Shown in pieces: positions 35,578-45,684 of a stretch of DNA of 64,000 nucleotides; within the stretch, counting starts at the first letter, position 1, and every line of letters starts with the position of its first letter. Source of the DNA: Clostridia bacterium. Lineage in GTDB: Bacteria; Bacillota; Clostridia; Christensenellales; Aristaeellaceae. The DNA lies in contig JAFXVR010000027.1 of the NCBI GenBank assembly GCA_017534885.1, positions 1 through 64,000 on the forward strand, written 5' to 3'. The notes beneath the pieces are model-generated. The model made no database searches, was not told the DNA's origin, and saw only the letters and a program-made list of their open reading frames with translations. The position numbers and the translations under genes were made by a program.

Positions 35578-36908
35578 CACCGTAGCGAAACCGCGCCCCC
35601 GTCCAGGGCTGTGCGCAGCCGCTCCAGCGCCTTTTCCATGGCGGTGCGGGATGCGTTGTCCATGCCGTCTGGCGCGGGCCGGTCGGCGGCGATGACCCGG
35701 AACTGATTGCCGCCCTCCTGCTTGAAGCGCCAGGTAAAGGTGGGAACAGCCTCGGCCCGGATGACCGCCGCCTCGCCGCCGGGCGTCACCCGCAGCGCCA
35801 CCTTCAGCAGCAGGCCCTGCACCGCGCCGTTGTCCCGGCTGTCCTCCAGCAGGGAGCCGATGGAATAGGCGCAGAGCACCTGCCGGCCGTCCGCCGCCGT
35901 CAGCCAGGCGGTTTCCTGCACGCGCCTGGAGCCGGTGCCGACGATCAGATCCGCCCCGGCGTCCGCCATGGTCTGGGCCAGCCGCTGCTGGGCCGCGGTG
36001 GGTTTGGTCTTGCCGCTGGCGCCCCAGCGCAGAGAGACGACGATGACCTCCGCGCCTTCCCGCCGGGCCGCCCTGATCTCGGCTTCCGCCTGATCGGTCA
36101 GGGGCAGCGCCCAGCTGTGGCCGTCCTTTTTCATCTGGCTCTTGCCGGTCTTGTCGACGCTGTCGGTGTAGTGCAGCAGCGCCACCCGCACGCCGGCCAC
36201 GGTCCGGATCTCCAGCACGGCGCTCTCCTGGGAGGCGTACAGGCCCACGGTTTTCAGCCGGGCGTCCCTGGCCGCGGCTAAGGTGGAAGCCACGCCCTCG
36301 TGCCCGTACTGGTACGCCTTGGGGAAGCCTAAGGCCACCGTGTCAAAGCCCGCGCTCTTCAGCATGTCCATGACCTGAGCCGGAGCCACCAGCGTGGACA
36401 TCTTCCGCCCGGCGTACACCAGGTTTTCGAGGCTCACCAGGCTGAGGTCAGCGCTGATCTCCCCGCGCAGGCCCGCCATGATCTCCGCGAAATCATAGGT
36501 GCCAGCCTCCTGATAGTACCCGGACTGCCGCACATCGGTTTCCATCGCCACCGTTCCGCCGAAGAGCAGGGTGAGTGTCCTGTCCGGCGCGTCGGTGGGC
36601 GCCTCGGTCGCTTTGGGTTTTGCCGTTGCGGCGGCGGTCTGCTCGGGGGCCTGGGTTTCCGCCCGGACTGTCCCTGCCGGGGCCTGGGTCGGGGCCTCCG
36701 AGGGCGCGGCGGGCAGCAGCGGGATATCCCGGATCTCCATCACGGGGATTCCGTCCGCCGTCAGCACCACGGCTCCCTGGCTGCCCGTCAGTCGCACATT
36801 GCCCGTCAGCCGGGGCAGTACCAGGGCCAGGCCGATCACCACCAGCGCCGTCAGCGCCAGCGCGCCGATCGTCCCCTTCGATATGCCCCGCTTCGGCCGC
36901 CTGCTCAA
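35577..36908 (-). CDS. CapA-family (poly-gamma-glutamate synthesis-like) metallophosphatase-fold protein
   Basis: About 443 residues from a TTG that overlaps the stop of the preceding 36-residue gene as TTGA. This start is an inference, as no ribosome site or ATG is near. A transmembrane segment (about 12-33) and a Thr/Ala/Pro-rich linker precede a CapA-type domain (about 120-400) with LLFGGTVAMETDVR, DLSLVSLENLVY, SAGFDTVALGFPKAYQYG, VVVSLRWGASGKTKPTAAQ and ADLIVGTGSRRVQETAWL. The family is anchored outside the membrane; its exact reaction is unsettled. Several usual metal-ligand positions (GDx, NLE, GxPH) are altered (GGT, NLV, GSR), so activity may be lost or changed. Confidence 0.75.
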   Translation of the reverse strand: MSRRPKRGISKGTIGALALTALVVIGLALVLPRLTGNVRLTGSQGAVVLTADGIPVMEIRDIPLLPAAPSEAPTQAPAGTVRAETQAPEQTAAATAKPKATEAPTDAPDRTLTLLFGGTVAMETDVRQSGYYQEAGTYDFAEIMAGLRGEISADLSLVSLENLVYAGRKMSTLVAPAQVMDMLKSAGFDTVALGFPKAYQYGHEGVASTLAAARDARLKTVGLYASQESAVLEIRTVAGVRVALLHYTDSVDKTGKSQMKKDGHSWALPLTDQAEAEIRAARREGAEVIVVSLRWGASGKTKPTAAQQRLAQTMADAGADLIVGTGSRRVQETAWLTAADGRQVLCAYSIGSLLEDSRDNGAVQGLLLKVALRVTPGGEAAVIRAEAVPTFTWRFKQEGGNQFRVIAADRPAPDGMDNASRTAMEKALERLRTALDGGAVSLR

Positions 36909-37015
36909 CGGATGATCATCGCGGCCACGATGGTGCCGATCATGGCCACCGCCAGCACCACACACATCACCCGGGTGATGATCTTGTTGCGCTCCGCCTT
37001 GCTCTTGCCTGCCAT
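36905..37015 (-). CDS. DUF4044-like 36-residue membrane miniprotein
   Basis: A 36-codon frame reading MAGKSKAERNKIITRVMCVV and continuing into one hydrophobic helix ending AAMIIR. The lysine-rich start plus single helix is typical of DUF4044 miniproteins in Clostridia; the function is unknown. It has AGGAGAGACACT upstream. It begins 25 bp after the CorC-type gene's stop and overlaps capA, so it is likely part of a three-gene operon. Confidence 0.72.
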   Translation of the reverse strand: MAGKSKAERNKIITRVMCVVLAVAMIGTIVAAMIIR

Positions 37016-37040
37016 AGTGTCTCTCCTCGTCTCTTTCGGG

Positions 37041-38312
37041 TCAGCCGCGCTCGCCGTCCGCTTCCGCGGGCTCTTCGCGGCGGGTTACGTTCACCTTGGT
37101 CACGCGGCGGCGGTCCATGGCCGTCACCTTTACCTCATAGGGGCCGGCGGTAAAGCCCATGCCCGTCTCGGGAATCTGGCCCAGCTCCTCAGCCGCCCAG
37201 CCGCCCACGGTGTCCGCCTCATAGGTATCCTCCATGCCCAGGCGCTCCAGCAGCTCTGCCAGCTGCATGCCGCCGTCCACCTGGATGGAGCCGTCTTCGA
37301 GGGTCACCACGTCCTCGCTGACGTCGTCGTGCTCGTCATAGATTTCGCCCACCAGCTCTTCCAGCACATCCTCGATGGTCACAATGCCCTCGGTGCCGCC
37401 AAACTCGTCCAGCACGATCACCATGTGGGTGCGGGTGGTCTGGCAGAGCTTGAGCAGCTTTGACAGGTTGAGGGTGGAGGGCGCGTACACCGGCGGCACC
37501 ATCACCGCCTTGATGTCCTGAATGCCCCGGTGCTGGGCCCGGTAGAAGTCCTTCTCGTGCAGGACGCCCACCATGTGGTCCAGATCCTCGTGATACACCG
37601 GCAGGCGGGAATAGCCGCTCTCCCGGAACACGCGCTCGGCCTCGGCCATGCTGTCCGTGTCTTCCAGGGCGGTCACGTCCACCCGGGGCGTCATGATGGA
37701 CAGGGCGTCCAGGTCGTCAAACTCGATGGCGGAGCGGATCAGCGCGCCTTCCCGGGCGTCCATATCGCCCTCGTGCTGCGCCTCGTTCACCATGGTGATC
37801 AGCTCTTCCTCGATGGGTGTCTCGACCTCCTGGGGCTTGAACAGCCGCTTCAGCAGCCGCCTCCAGGCGCTCAGCAGCCAGTCGACGGGCGTCAGCAGCG
37901 CCATCAGCCGCTTCAGGTGCGGCGCAAAGGCCATGGCGATGCGGTCGGCCCGATCCTTGGCGATCTGCTTGGGCGAGATCTCGCCGAAGAGCAGCACCAG
38001 CAGCGTCATCACCACGGTGGACGCGGTGGGCCCCATGCTCCCGCCCAGCCAGTGGGTGAAGAGCACCGTGGCGATGGCCGTGCCCGCGATGTTGACGATG
38101 TTGTTGCCGATGAGGATGCAGGAGATGAGCCGGTCCGATTCCTCGTGCAGCCGGAGCGCCAGACGCGCCCGCTCATCGCCGCCGTCCGCCAGCGTCTTCA
38201 GGCGGATGCGGGAGAGGGACAGAAAGGCTGTTTCCGACGCGGAAAAAAAGCCGGAGAACAGCACGCAAAAGCCCAAACCGAGAATCAGTATCCATATCCC
38301 TGAGGGATCCAT
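37041..38312 (-). CDS. HlyC/CorC-family transporter-like protein (CNNM, CBS pair, CorC_HlyC)
   Basis: 423 residues. The N-terminal CNNM (DUF21) membrane domain (about 1-190) has FSGFFSASETAFLSLSR and GNNIVNIAGTAIATVL. A CBS pair (about 205-330, IMTPRVDVTALE and VLDEFGGTEGIVTIEDVLEELVG) and the C-terminal CorC_HlyC domain (about 345-420) follow. Related proteins take part in magnesium or other divalent-cation efflux; 'hemolysin' is a historic label. It is the first gene after its own promoter at 38445. Confidence 0.92.
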   Translation of the reverse strand: MDPSGIWILILGLGFCVLFSGFFSASETAFLSLSRIRLKTLADGGDERARLALRLHEESDRLISCILIGNNIVNIAGTAIATVLFTHWLGGSMGPTASTVVMTLLVLLFGEISPKQIAKDRADRIAMAFAPHLKRLMALLTPVDWLLSAWRRLLKRLFKPQEVETPIEEELITMVNEAQHEGDMDAREGALIRSAIEFDDLDALSIMTPRVDVTALEDTDSMAEAERVFRESGYSRLPVYHEDLDHMVGVLHEKDFYRAQHRGIQDIKAVMVPPVYAPSTLNLSKLLKLCQTTRTHMVIVLDEFGGTEGIVTIEDVLEELVGEIYDEHDDVSEDVVTLEDGSIQVDGGMQLAELLERLGMEDTYEADTVGGWAAEELGQIPETGMGFTAGPYEVKVTAMDRRRVTKVNVTRREEPAEADGERG

Positions 38313-38444
38313 GTACTACCGCAAGCTCCTTTCACGGGGATGCCCCCTGAGCGCGGCAGGCAGCACAAAACCGGCGTCAGGGCTTCCGGGAGGCTGATCC
38401 AAGTTCACCACGCTCCTTTTCCGTTCCCAATGGGAACAAAGGCC

Positions 38445-38473
38445 ATTATAGCACGGATCATGGCAGAAATCAA
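38445..38473 (-). promoter_or_regulatory. Promoter of the CorC-type gene
   Basis: On the minus strand, TTGATT (38468-38473), 17 bp, TATAAT (38445-38450, consensus). The leader is about 125 nt. The rest of the 434-bp gap to oppF holds repeat copy B (38483-38722) and little else. Confidence 0.75.
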
Positions 38474-38482
38474 ACCGCCGCC

Positions 38483-38722
38483 AGGGCAATCGCTTACGGA
38501 TCCTGGGGGAAGGGAAGGAACTTTTCTGAAGAAAAGTTCCTTCCCTTCCCCCAGACCCCCATCCTATCTTCAAAAGACTTTTATCGAATAGGTATAGATT
38601 GGGTTCTTTCAGCGGGATCGTGCAGATGGCAGCCTGAGGTTCCATACAGATGAGGCGCAGACCCGGAAACAGGGTTGTTCTTGTCGTCGCATCTTATCCA
38701 TAGGTTTGCAAGTGATTGCCCT
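38483..38722 (+). mobile_element. MITE-like repeat, copy B (most complete)
   Basis: 240 bp bounded by AGGGCAATCGCTTAC (38483-38497) and GCAAGTGATTGCCCT (38708-38722), a 15-bp terminal inverted repeat with two mismatches. Just inside the left end a hairpin of about 22 bp per arm spans 38503-38554. The rest contains CTTCAAAAGACTTTTAT, then TGCAGATGGCAGC and TTCCATACAGATG. It is near identical over most of its length to copy C and, inverted, to copy A. It ends 24 bp from the oppF stop. No open frame of convincing length exists inside. Confidence 0.85.
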
Positions 38723-38746
38723 GTGAAGACTGTCTGTCGCTCGCTA

Positions 38747-39659
<913 letters not shown>

Positions 39660-39667
<8 letters not shown>

Positions 39668-40757
39668 GGCTGACACCTCCCAGCTCCTTCAGCTTGCTGA
39701 TCGCTTTGGGCGGCTCCACCTTGGGCGCGCGGGGATCCAGCAGCCAGGTGCGGGCCCGGTGGGTGGGGCTGACGTCAAAGTAGGGCGGCAGCTCCCGCTT
39801 GTCGATGACCAGGGCGTGGGGGTTGCGGGCAGCGTAGGCGTCGCCGGTGATCTCCTGGAAAAGGTTGGGCGGCGTGCCGCGGATGGCGTAGAGCTCCTCC
39901 CCCTTCACGCCCAGCTGGGGCAGGGAGGACAGGAGGGCCCAGGTATAGGGGTGGCGGGGATCAAAGAAGATTTCGTCCACCAGGCCCAGCTCCACGATAT
40001 CGCCCGCGTACATCACGGCCACCCGGTCGGCGATGTTGGCCACCACGCCCAGGTCATGGGTGATGAAGATGACCGTCAGGCTGTACTTTTTCTTGATGTC
40101 CCGCAGCAGGTCCAGCACCTGCGCCTGAATGGTCACGTCCAGGGCGGTGGTAGGTTCGTCGCAGATCAGCACCCGGGGGTTGCAGGCGATGGCGATGGCG
40201 ATGACCACCCGCTGGCGCATGCCGCCGGAGAGCTCGTGGGGATACTGCCGGGCGCGGCGCTCCGGGTCGTCGATGCGCACATCCTCCAGCAGACGGATGA
40301 CCTCCTCATGCGCCATCTTGCCCTTCATGCCCCGGTGCAGGGTCAGGGCCTCGGCGATCTGCCAGCCGACGGTCTTCAGCGGATTCAGGCTGGTCATCGG
40401 GTCCTGGGGGATCATGCAGATTTCACTGCCCCGGATCCGCAGCCAGTCCACGTTCTTTCTCAGCTGGGCCAGGTCGATATAATCCCCGTTTTCATCCTGC
40501 CCCGCGGCGCTGTAGTGGCGCATTTTGTCGCCCATGCCATAATAGCGGATGCTGCCCTCGGGGATCTCGCCGTTCTTGTCCAGCAGGCCGATGAAGTTCT
40601 TGTTGAGCACCGACTTGCCCGAGCCGCTCTCGCCCACTATGGCGATGGACTCGCCGTCATAGACGTCCAGGCTCACCCCGCGCAGGGCGTGCAGCGTCCG
40701 GCCGCGCAGGGAGAAGCGCACGTGGAGGTTCCGGACAGACAGGATCACTTTGCTCAT
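39660..40757 (-). CDS. oppD: Oligopeptide ABC transporter ATP-binding protein OppD
   Basis: 365 residues, longer than the usual 320-340. Walker A is GESGSGKSV (about 39-47), the Q-loop [12 protein letters not shown], the signature [15 protein letters not shown], Walker [13 protein letters not shown] and the switch His is in [10 protein letters not shown]. The extension contains [15 protein letters not shown] and IRGTPPNLF. About 25 extra residues lie between Walker A and the Q-loop ([20 protein letters not shown] region). It starts 12 bp after oppC with GGAGGACCGGAG upstream. Confidence 0.94.
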
Positions 40758-40769
40758 CTCCGGTCCTCC

Positions 40770-41771
40770 TCACAGGTGGTTCTTGGGATCGGCCGCGTCG
40801 GAAAAGGCGTTGCCGATGATGTAGAAGGATATGGTGACGATGGAGAGGATGATGGTAGGGTAAATCAGCTGATAGCGCAGGGATGGGGACATCATCAGCT
40901 TGCGGCCCTCGTTGATCAGGTTGCCTAAGGAGCAGATCTCGATGGGCAGGCCCAGGCCGATGTAGGTGATGAAAACCTCGCTGCCGATGGCGCCGGGAAT
41001 GGACAGGGCCATGCGCAGCATGATGACCGACACCAGGTAGGGCAGCAGGTTGCGTAGGATGATCCTGGCGGTGGACGTGCCAAGGGTGCGGGAGGCCACG
41101 TTGTAATCCCGGTCGCGGATGATGAGCACCTGGTTGCGCACAAAGCGCGCCATGCCGATCCAGCCGGTGATGGACATGGCAAAGATGATGGTGCCCATGC
41201 CCGGCCGCAGGATGAAGGACACAAGGATCAGTACAATGGTGGTGGGGATGTTGTCGATGATGTTGTACAGCTCGGTGAAGAGGAAATCCAGCTGGCGCAC
41301 ATAGCCCCAGAGCACACCCATCAGGATGCCCACCAGCGCCTCCAGCAGGGCCACCGAGATGCCGATGATCAGCGAGTTGCGGGTGCCGGCCCAGACGCGG
41401 CTCCACAAATCCTGGCCGATGGCGTTGGTGCCCAGCCAGTGCACGCTGTCCGCGCTCTGGTTCTTGAGGGGCAGGCCGTTGGGGCCGTTGCTGATTTCCG
41501 TGGGGGTGAACTGGCCGGGCAGCATCGGCTGAATGAAGGTGAAGAGCAGCACCAGCGCCAGCACCAGCAGCAGCGCCATGGCGATCCAGTTGCGGCGGAA
41601 GGCGCGGATGGTGGAGCGCCAGTAGGAGTAGTTGACCACGCCGGCGCGCTCGGCCTCCTCCTCGTCAAAGGGGGCGAAGGCAAAGAGCTGCTCCTGGCTC
41701 AGGTCTTCCTTCAGGGCTTCGGTGACGTGCTGTTCCAGCCGCTCCACCTGGGGATGCTTGATCAGGCCCAT
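40770..41771 (-). CDS. oppC: Oligopeptide ABC transporter permease OppC
   Basis: 333 residues: a cytoplasmic N-terminal extension (about 1-60), a first transmembrane helix (about 62-85), a periplasmic OppC_N-type loop with WLGTNAIGQDLWSRVWAGTR and then a five-helix permease core. The EAA loop is near ASRTLGTSTARIILRNLLPY (about 225-244). It pairs with OppB to form the membrane channel. The ATG shares a base with the oppB stop (TAATG), indicating coupling. Confidence 0.94.
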   Translation of the reverse strand: MGLIKHPQVERLEQHVTEALKEDLSQEQLFAFAPFDEEEAERAGVVNYSYWRSTIRAFRRNWIAMALLLVLALVLLFTFIQPMLPGQFTPTEISNGPNGLPLKNQSADSVHWLGTNAIGQDLWSRVWAGTRNSLIIGISVALLEALVGILMGVLWGYVRQLDFLFTELYNIIDNIPTTIVLILVSFILRPGMGTIIFAMSITGWIGMARFVRNQVLIIRDRDYNVASRTLGTSTARIILRNLLPYLVSVIMLRMALSIPGAIGSEVFITYIGLGLPIEICSLGNLINEGRKLMMSPSLRYQLIYPTIILSIVTISFYIIGNAFSDAADPKNHL

Positions 41772-42712
41772 TACACTTCACCTGCCTTTTTCGTGAAGCT
41801 GATGCGGGGATCGAAGAGGGTCATCAGCAGGTCGCCCAGCATCAGGCCCAGGATGCCCACGCAGGAGAAGATCAGCACAATGCCCAGGATCATCTCGTTG
41901 TCCTGCTTGTGGATCACGTCCACCAGCAGACCGCCCATGCCCTTGATGGACCAGATGGACTCGATGTAGATGGAGCCGATGACCGTGTTGAGGAAGGAGG
42001 TGGGCAGGTACTGGGCCATGGGCACAAAGGCGTTGCGGAAGATGTGCCGGAACATGATCCGGCCCTCGCCGGCGCCCTTGATCCGGGCTAAGGTGACGTA
42101 ATCCTTGTTGCTCTCGTCCACCATGTAGCGCCTCAGCCACATGGCGTAATAGGCGATGTTGCCCAGGGACAGGGAGAAGACAGGCAGGATCCAGCTGATC
42201 CAGTTGCCCTCGTCAAACCTGAGCTTGATGGACAGCAGCTCCGTGCCGTAGAGCTGGATGAACAGATAGTACACCGCCGCCGGCACCGCCTGAATCAGCA
42301 CGATGAACACCGTGCCCAGCTGATCCGGGAAGCGGCCCTTGTACTTGGCCATGAGGGTGCCCATGGGCAGGCCCACCAGCATGGAAAACAGGATGGCTAA
42401 TGAGCCCAGCTGCACGGACAGGGGCAGTTTGGTGCGGAGGATGTCCCACACCGGCTTGCCCCGGTAATACACCCGGCTGGTGCCCAGGTCGCCGTGGAGG
42501 AGGCGGGTATAGAAATTCAGCAGCTGCTTCCACATGGGCTGGGTCAGGCCCATCTGCTCCAGGCCGTTCTGAATCTGGGTCTCGGTCATCTTGTCGAAAT
42601 TGGAAAAATACCCCTCGATGGGCATCTGCCGCACCAGGATGAACACGATGGTCAGGATCAGAAAAAGTGTGAAGAGGGAGCGGGCGAAGCGCTTGAGCAG
42701 GTATTTCAGCAC
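41771..42712 (-). CDS. oppB: Oligopeptide ABC transporter permease OppB
   Basis: 313 residues from a GTG. The N-terminus MLKYLLKRFARSLFTLF is the family pattern, followed by QMGLTQPMWKQLLNFYTRLLHGDLGTS and the EAA-type loop TLARIKGAGEGRIMFRHIFRNA (about 207-228), with six transmembrane helices. It lies about 205 bp downstream of oppA; that spacer contains a relative of the dispersed hairpin repeat, which may reduce expression relative to oppA. Confidence 0.94.
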   Translation of the reverse strand: MLKYLLKRFARSLFTLFLILTIVFILVRQMPIEGYFSNFDKMTETQIQNGLEQMGLTQPMWKQLLNFYTRLLHGDLGTSRVYYRGKPVWDILRTKLPLSVQLGSLAILFSMLVGLPMGTLMAKYKGRFPDQLGTVFIVLIQAVPAAVYYLFIQLYGTELLSIKLRFDEGNWISWILPVFSLSLGNIAYYAMWLRRYMVDESNKDYVTLARIKGAGEGRIMFRHIFRNAFVPMAQYLPTSFLNTVIGSIYIESIWSIKGMGGLLVDVIHKQDNEMILGIVLIFSCVGILGLMLGDLLMTLFDPRISFTKKAGEV

Positions 42713-42836
42713 GGCAGAACCCCCGTTTCAGCCTCCGCCGGGGCGGAAGCGTCAGTCTTCTGATGCGCGGCGCGCAGTGGTCAGCCTCCGTGTTGTTCCG
42801 GGGCCTGACCGCTGTCCGCCGCAGGCTTGTCAATCC

Positions 42837-42880
42837 GGGAAAGGGGAAACCTTCCTGTTGAGAAGGCTTCCCCTTTCCCC
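42837..42880. repeat. Dispersed hairpin relative between oppA and oppB
   Basis: GGGAAAGGGGAA plus CCTTC pair with GAAGG plus TTCCCCTTTCCC around a short loop. It belongs to the same sequence family as the hairpins at 31757, 35506, 38503, 50533 and 57608. Lying between the binding-protein gene and the permease gene, it may act as an attenuator or 3'-end stabiliser. The remainder of 42713-42918 shows no gene. Confidence 0.72.
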
Positions 42881-42918
42881 AATGCATGCCGGCTGGCGCG
42901 CAGCCGGGTTGGCTGGTA

Positions 42919-44748
42919 TTACTCAGCCAGGGCGGCCTGCCACGCGGCGAAGCTGGCAGCGTTCTCCTCGGCGGTCACGAAGTTCTCGTGCAGGTGCATG
43001 AACTTATAGCGCTGGTTGCACAGGCCGAAGGGCGCGTACTCACCCTCGAACACGTCCAGCTTGGTCACCTGGTAGTCAGCCATCTCAGTGCGGTAGGGCA
43101 GGATGAAGGCGTTTTCGATCAGGTAGGCCTCGGCGGCGGCGAAGAGGTTGTAGCGCTTGTTCAGGTCAGCCTTCTCGGCCTTGGCTTCTTCCACCATCGC
43201 GTAGTAGGTGTTCAGATCGGCCACGGTCTCGGCGTTGTCGGTCTCCAGCATCTGATCCATGAAGTTGTAGTTGTTGCCGGCGGCGAAGGGATCGGTCCAG
43301 GTCTCGGGGTCGGCGTAGTCAGCGCCCCAGTTGCAGCGCATGATGGAATACTTGCCGGAGCGGCGGGTGGCGCTCAGGAAGGAGTCGGCGGGGCCGGCGT
43401 ACAGCACCACGTTGATGTAATCAGTGCCCAGCAGGCCTTCCATCTGATCCTTGATCAGCTGCACCTGGCCGGCCCAGTTGCTGTCGTTGGTCTTGTAGGT
43501 CAGCACCACGTTCACGGGGAAGGTGGCGCCGGCGGCGGTCAGCTCGGCCACGGCGGCTTCCTTGTAGGCCAGGGCCTTGGCGGCGCTGCCCTCGGGATCG
43601 CTTTCGTCATAGAAGTAGGAGGTGGTGTTGGCGAAGGCGTCCAGGTTGATGAAGTCCACACCGTCCACGGCGGAGAAGGCCGGCGGGGTGATCACGTTCT
43701 CCAGCAGGGAGGCGGGATTCTCGGCGTCCTCGGCGGTCAGGGAGTACACGCGGTCCATGGCGGCCATCAGGGAGTAGCGGAAGTTCTTGTTGTTGACGGC
43801 GATCAGCCAGTTGGCGGGGCCGTACTCCTCTTCATACTGCGGGTTGAAGTTGAAGCAGTAGAAGTAGCTGTACTGCAGGTCGGAGCGGGTCTTGGTGACC
43901 AGCTCGGGATGGTTGGCCAGCCAGTCGTCCAGCACGTCGTTGTCCAGGGAGGCGGAGTCCACCTCGCCGCGCAGGGCGGCGGTGGGGCTCAGGGTGGCGG
44001 ACTCGGCGTTGTACAGGCGGTTGATCTTTTCGATGTACACATGCTCGGCGTCCCAGTAGTTCTGGTTCTTCACCAGCAGGTGCTCGCTCTGGGGCTCAAA
44101 GGTCTCCAGGATGTAGGCGCCGTTGAAATACAGGCTCTGGTTGTCCAGGCCGAAGTCCTTGCCCAGCTCCTCCAGCTGCGGGCCATAGGCCGGCATGAAG
44201 GTGACATAGGTGGTGGCGGACAGGAAGTAGGGCACCGGGTCGGCCAGGGTGTAGACCAGGGTGTAGTCGTCCTCAGCCTTCACGCCCACCTCGGCAAAGT
44301 CGGTGACCTCACCGTTGTAGTAGGCTTCCGCGTTGACCACGCCGGAGGAGAAGACCTGCTTGGCCACGGCGCTGTCGTACTCGGGGGTCAGGATGTACTT
44401 CATGGCCGCCACAAAGTCGTTGGCGGTCACCTCGGCCACCTCGTCGCCGAAGCAGTTGTACCACTTCACGCCCTGGCGCAGGTGGAAGGTCCAGGTCAGG
44501 CCGTCCTCACTGTTCTCCCAGGTCTCGGCCAGGCAGGGAATCACATTGCCCAGGTTGTCATATTCCACCAGGGTATCCACCACGTTGGCGGCCATGGCCT
44601 GATCCCAGGTCGTGGCGGTCACCAGGTAGTTCAGCGTGCTGACCTCACCGGAGTAAAACACGGTGTAGGTGCCGCCGTCCGCCATCGCGGGCACGCAGGC
44701 GATCAGCAGGCACAGAGCCAGCGTCAGGGCGAAGACCTTCTTCATCAT
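42919..44748 (-). CDS. oppA: Oligopeptide ABC transporter substrate-binding protein OppA
   Basis: 609 residues from the first of two adjacent ATGs, 5 nt after AAGGAGG. The signal peptide ends in LLIACVPAMADG: the LIAC matches a lipobox, while AMA-D also fits signal peptidase I, so lipidation is uncertain. The mature protein is a family-5 solute-binding protein with SGEVSTLNYLVTATTWDQA, DGLTWTFHLRQGVKWYN, DFVAAMKYIL and the late RCNWGADYADPETWTDPF. It binds peptides outside the cell and delivers them to OppBCDF. It is the first gene of the operon. Confidence 0.93.
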   Translation of the reverse strand: MMKKVFALTLALCLLIACVPAMADGGTYTVFYSGEVSTLNYLVTATTWDQAMAANVVDTLVEYDNLGNVIPCLAETWENSEDGLTWTFHLRQGVKWYNCFGDEVAEVTANDFVAAMKYILTPEYDSAVAKQVFSSGVVNAEAYYNGEVTDFAEVGVKAEDDYTLVYTLADPVPYFLSATTYVTFMPAYGPQLEELGKDFGLDNQSLYFNGAYILETFEPQSEHLLVKNQNYWDAEHVYIEKINRLYNAESATLSPTAALRGEVDSASLDNDVLDDWLANHPELVTKTRSDLQYSYFYCFNFNPQYEEEYGPANWLIAVNNKNFRYSLMAAMDRVYSLTAEDAENPASLLENVITPPAFSAVDGVDFINLDAFANTTSYFYDESDPEGSAAKALAYKEAAVAELTAAGATFPVNVVLTYKTNDSNWAGQVQLIKDQMEGLLGTDYINVVLYAGPADSFLSATRRSGKYSIMRCNWGADYADPETWTDPFAAGNNYNFMDQMLETDNAETVADLNTYYAMVEEAKAEKADLNKRYNLFAAAEAYLIENAFILPYRTEMADYQVTKLDVFEGEYAPFGLCNQRYKFMHLHENFVTAEENAASFAAWQAALAE

Positions 44749-44821
44749 CGAGTCCTCCTTCATTTTTGACCGGTCAGAGCCGGTTGGAGCCAAGTTTGAA
44801 TCAACCCGGCTATACCCTGTT

Positions 44822-44850
44822 AGGATACAAGTCAATTTTCCGGCTGTCAA
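44822..44850 (-). promoter_or_regulatory. Promoter of the opp operon
   Basis: On the minus strand, TTGACA (44845-44850, consensus), 17 bp, TATCCT (44822-44827), about 70 nt before the oppA ATG. No riboswitch or operator is recognised. Confidence 0.72.
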
Positions 44851-44901
44851 GGCATGCTTTTGCATTTTTTCTGTATCGCGGATGCAAATCTGGGGCTGGC
44901 T

Positions 44902-45624
44902 TCAGCGCTCGGGCCCGCCTCCCGCGGCCCTCACCAGCGCCCGGAACAGCGCCAGGGATGGCGGGTCGTGCTCCCACATGCGCTCGGGATGCCACTGCAC
45001 CCCCAGATAAAAGGGATGGCCGGCCAGCTCAACGGCCTCCGCCACGCCGTCCGGGGCAAGGGCGCTGACGGTCATTCCCGCGCCCGGCGTTTTCACCGCC
45101 TGATGGTGCAGGGAGTTGACCCGCAGCTCCGCCTGTCCGGTGACGCGAAAGAGCAGGCTCTCCGTCCGGATCGCCACGCTGTGGGAGGGCTGATCCTCCT
45201 CCTCCGCCTGGCGGTGCCTCAAAGCGCCCGGCATCTGGGATGGCAGGTCCTGATATAGACTGCCGCCCAAAGCCACGTTCAGCACCTGGCAGCCCCGGCA
45301 GATGGCCAGCACCGGCTTGTCCTTCCGCCCGGCCAGCAACCGCGCCAGCGGGATCTCGCAGGCGTCCCGCTCCACATTGACCTCCCCCAGGCCAGGAATG
45401 GGCTTTTCGCCGAAGTACGCCGGATCGATATCCCCGCCGCCGGAAAACAGGAAGCCGTCAAAGCGGCTGATATAAGCCGCCAGCAGACCCTCATCCGCCG
45501 TCACCGGCAGCAGCGCGGGCAGGCCGCCCACGGCGCTGACGCCGTCCATGCAGCCCTGGTGGATGGAATAGCGGTGTCTGACCGGGTCATAGCCCGGCAG
45601 CACGCCGATCAGCGGTCGGAACAC
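44902..45624 (-). CDS. Gamma-glutamyl-gamma-aminobutyrate hydrolase-like class I glutamine amidotransferase (C26)
   Basis: 240 residues from a GTG with AAGGAGGT 6 nt upstream (the longer reading from 45657 overlaps the -10 box). The fold is PuuD/C26: RPLIGVLPGYD start, FLFSGGGDIDPAYFGE (about 67-82), the nucleophile Cys in LAICRGCQVLN (about 104-114), and the His/Glu of GVQWHPE (about 217-223). Such enzymes hydrolyse gamma-glutamyl amides. The gene follows its own promoter and ends about 150 bp upstream of the oppA start, so it may be co-expressed with the peptide importer. Confidence 0.9.
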   Translation of the reverse strand: MFRPLIGVLPGYDPVRHRYSIHQGCMDGVSAVGGLPALLPVTADEGLLAAYISRFDGFLFSGGGDIDPAYFGEKPIPGLGEVNVERDACEIPLARLLAGRKDKPVLAICRGCQVLNVALGGSLYQDLPSQMPGALRHRQAEEEDQPSHSVAIRTESLLFRVTGQAELRVNSLHHQAVKTPGAGMTVSALAPDGVAEAVELAGHPFYLGVQWHPERMWEHDPPSLALFRALVRAAGGGPER

Positions 45625-45656
45625 CCTGTCACCTCCTTCAAAAGCCAAACAAGCCA

Positions 45657-45684
45657 ATTATACCATCAGCCCCGCCAAAAACAA
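45657..45684 (-). promoter_or_regulatory. Promoter of the C26 hydrolase gene
   Basis: On the minus strand, TTGTTT (45679-45684), 16 bp, TATAAT (45657-45662) with an extended TGG. The start of transcription would be near 45650. Confidence 0.68.

Noticed and set aside
42886..44769. Plus-strand frame of about 630 codons across oppA
   Set aside because: It is antisense to oppA, Gly/Val/His-rich, with no motif and no promoter.
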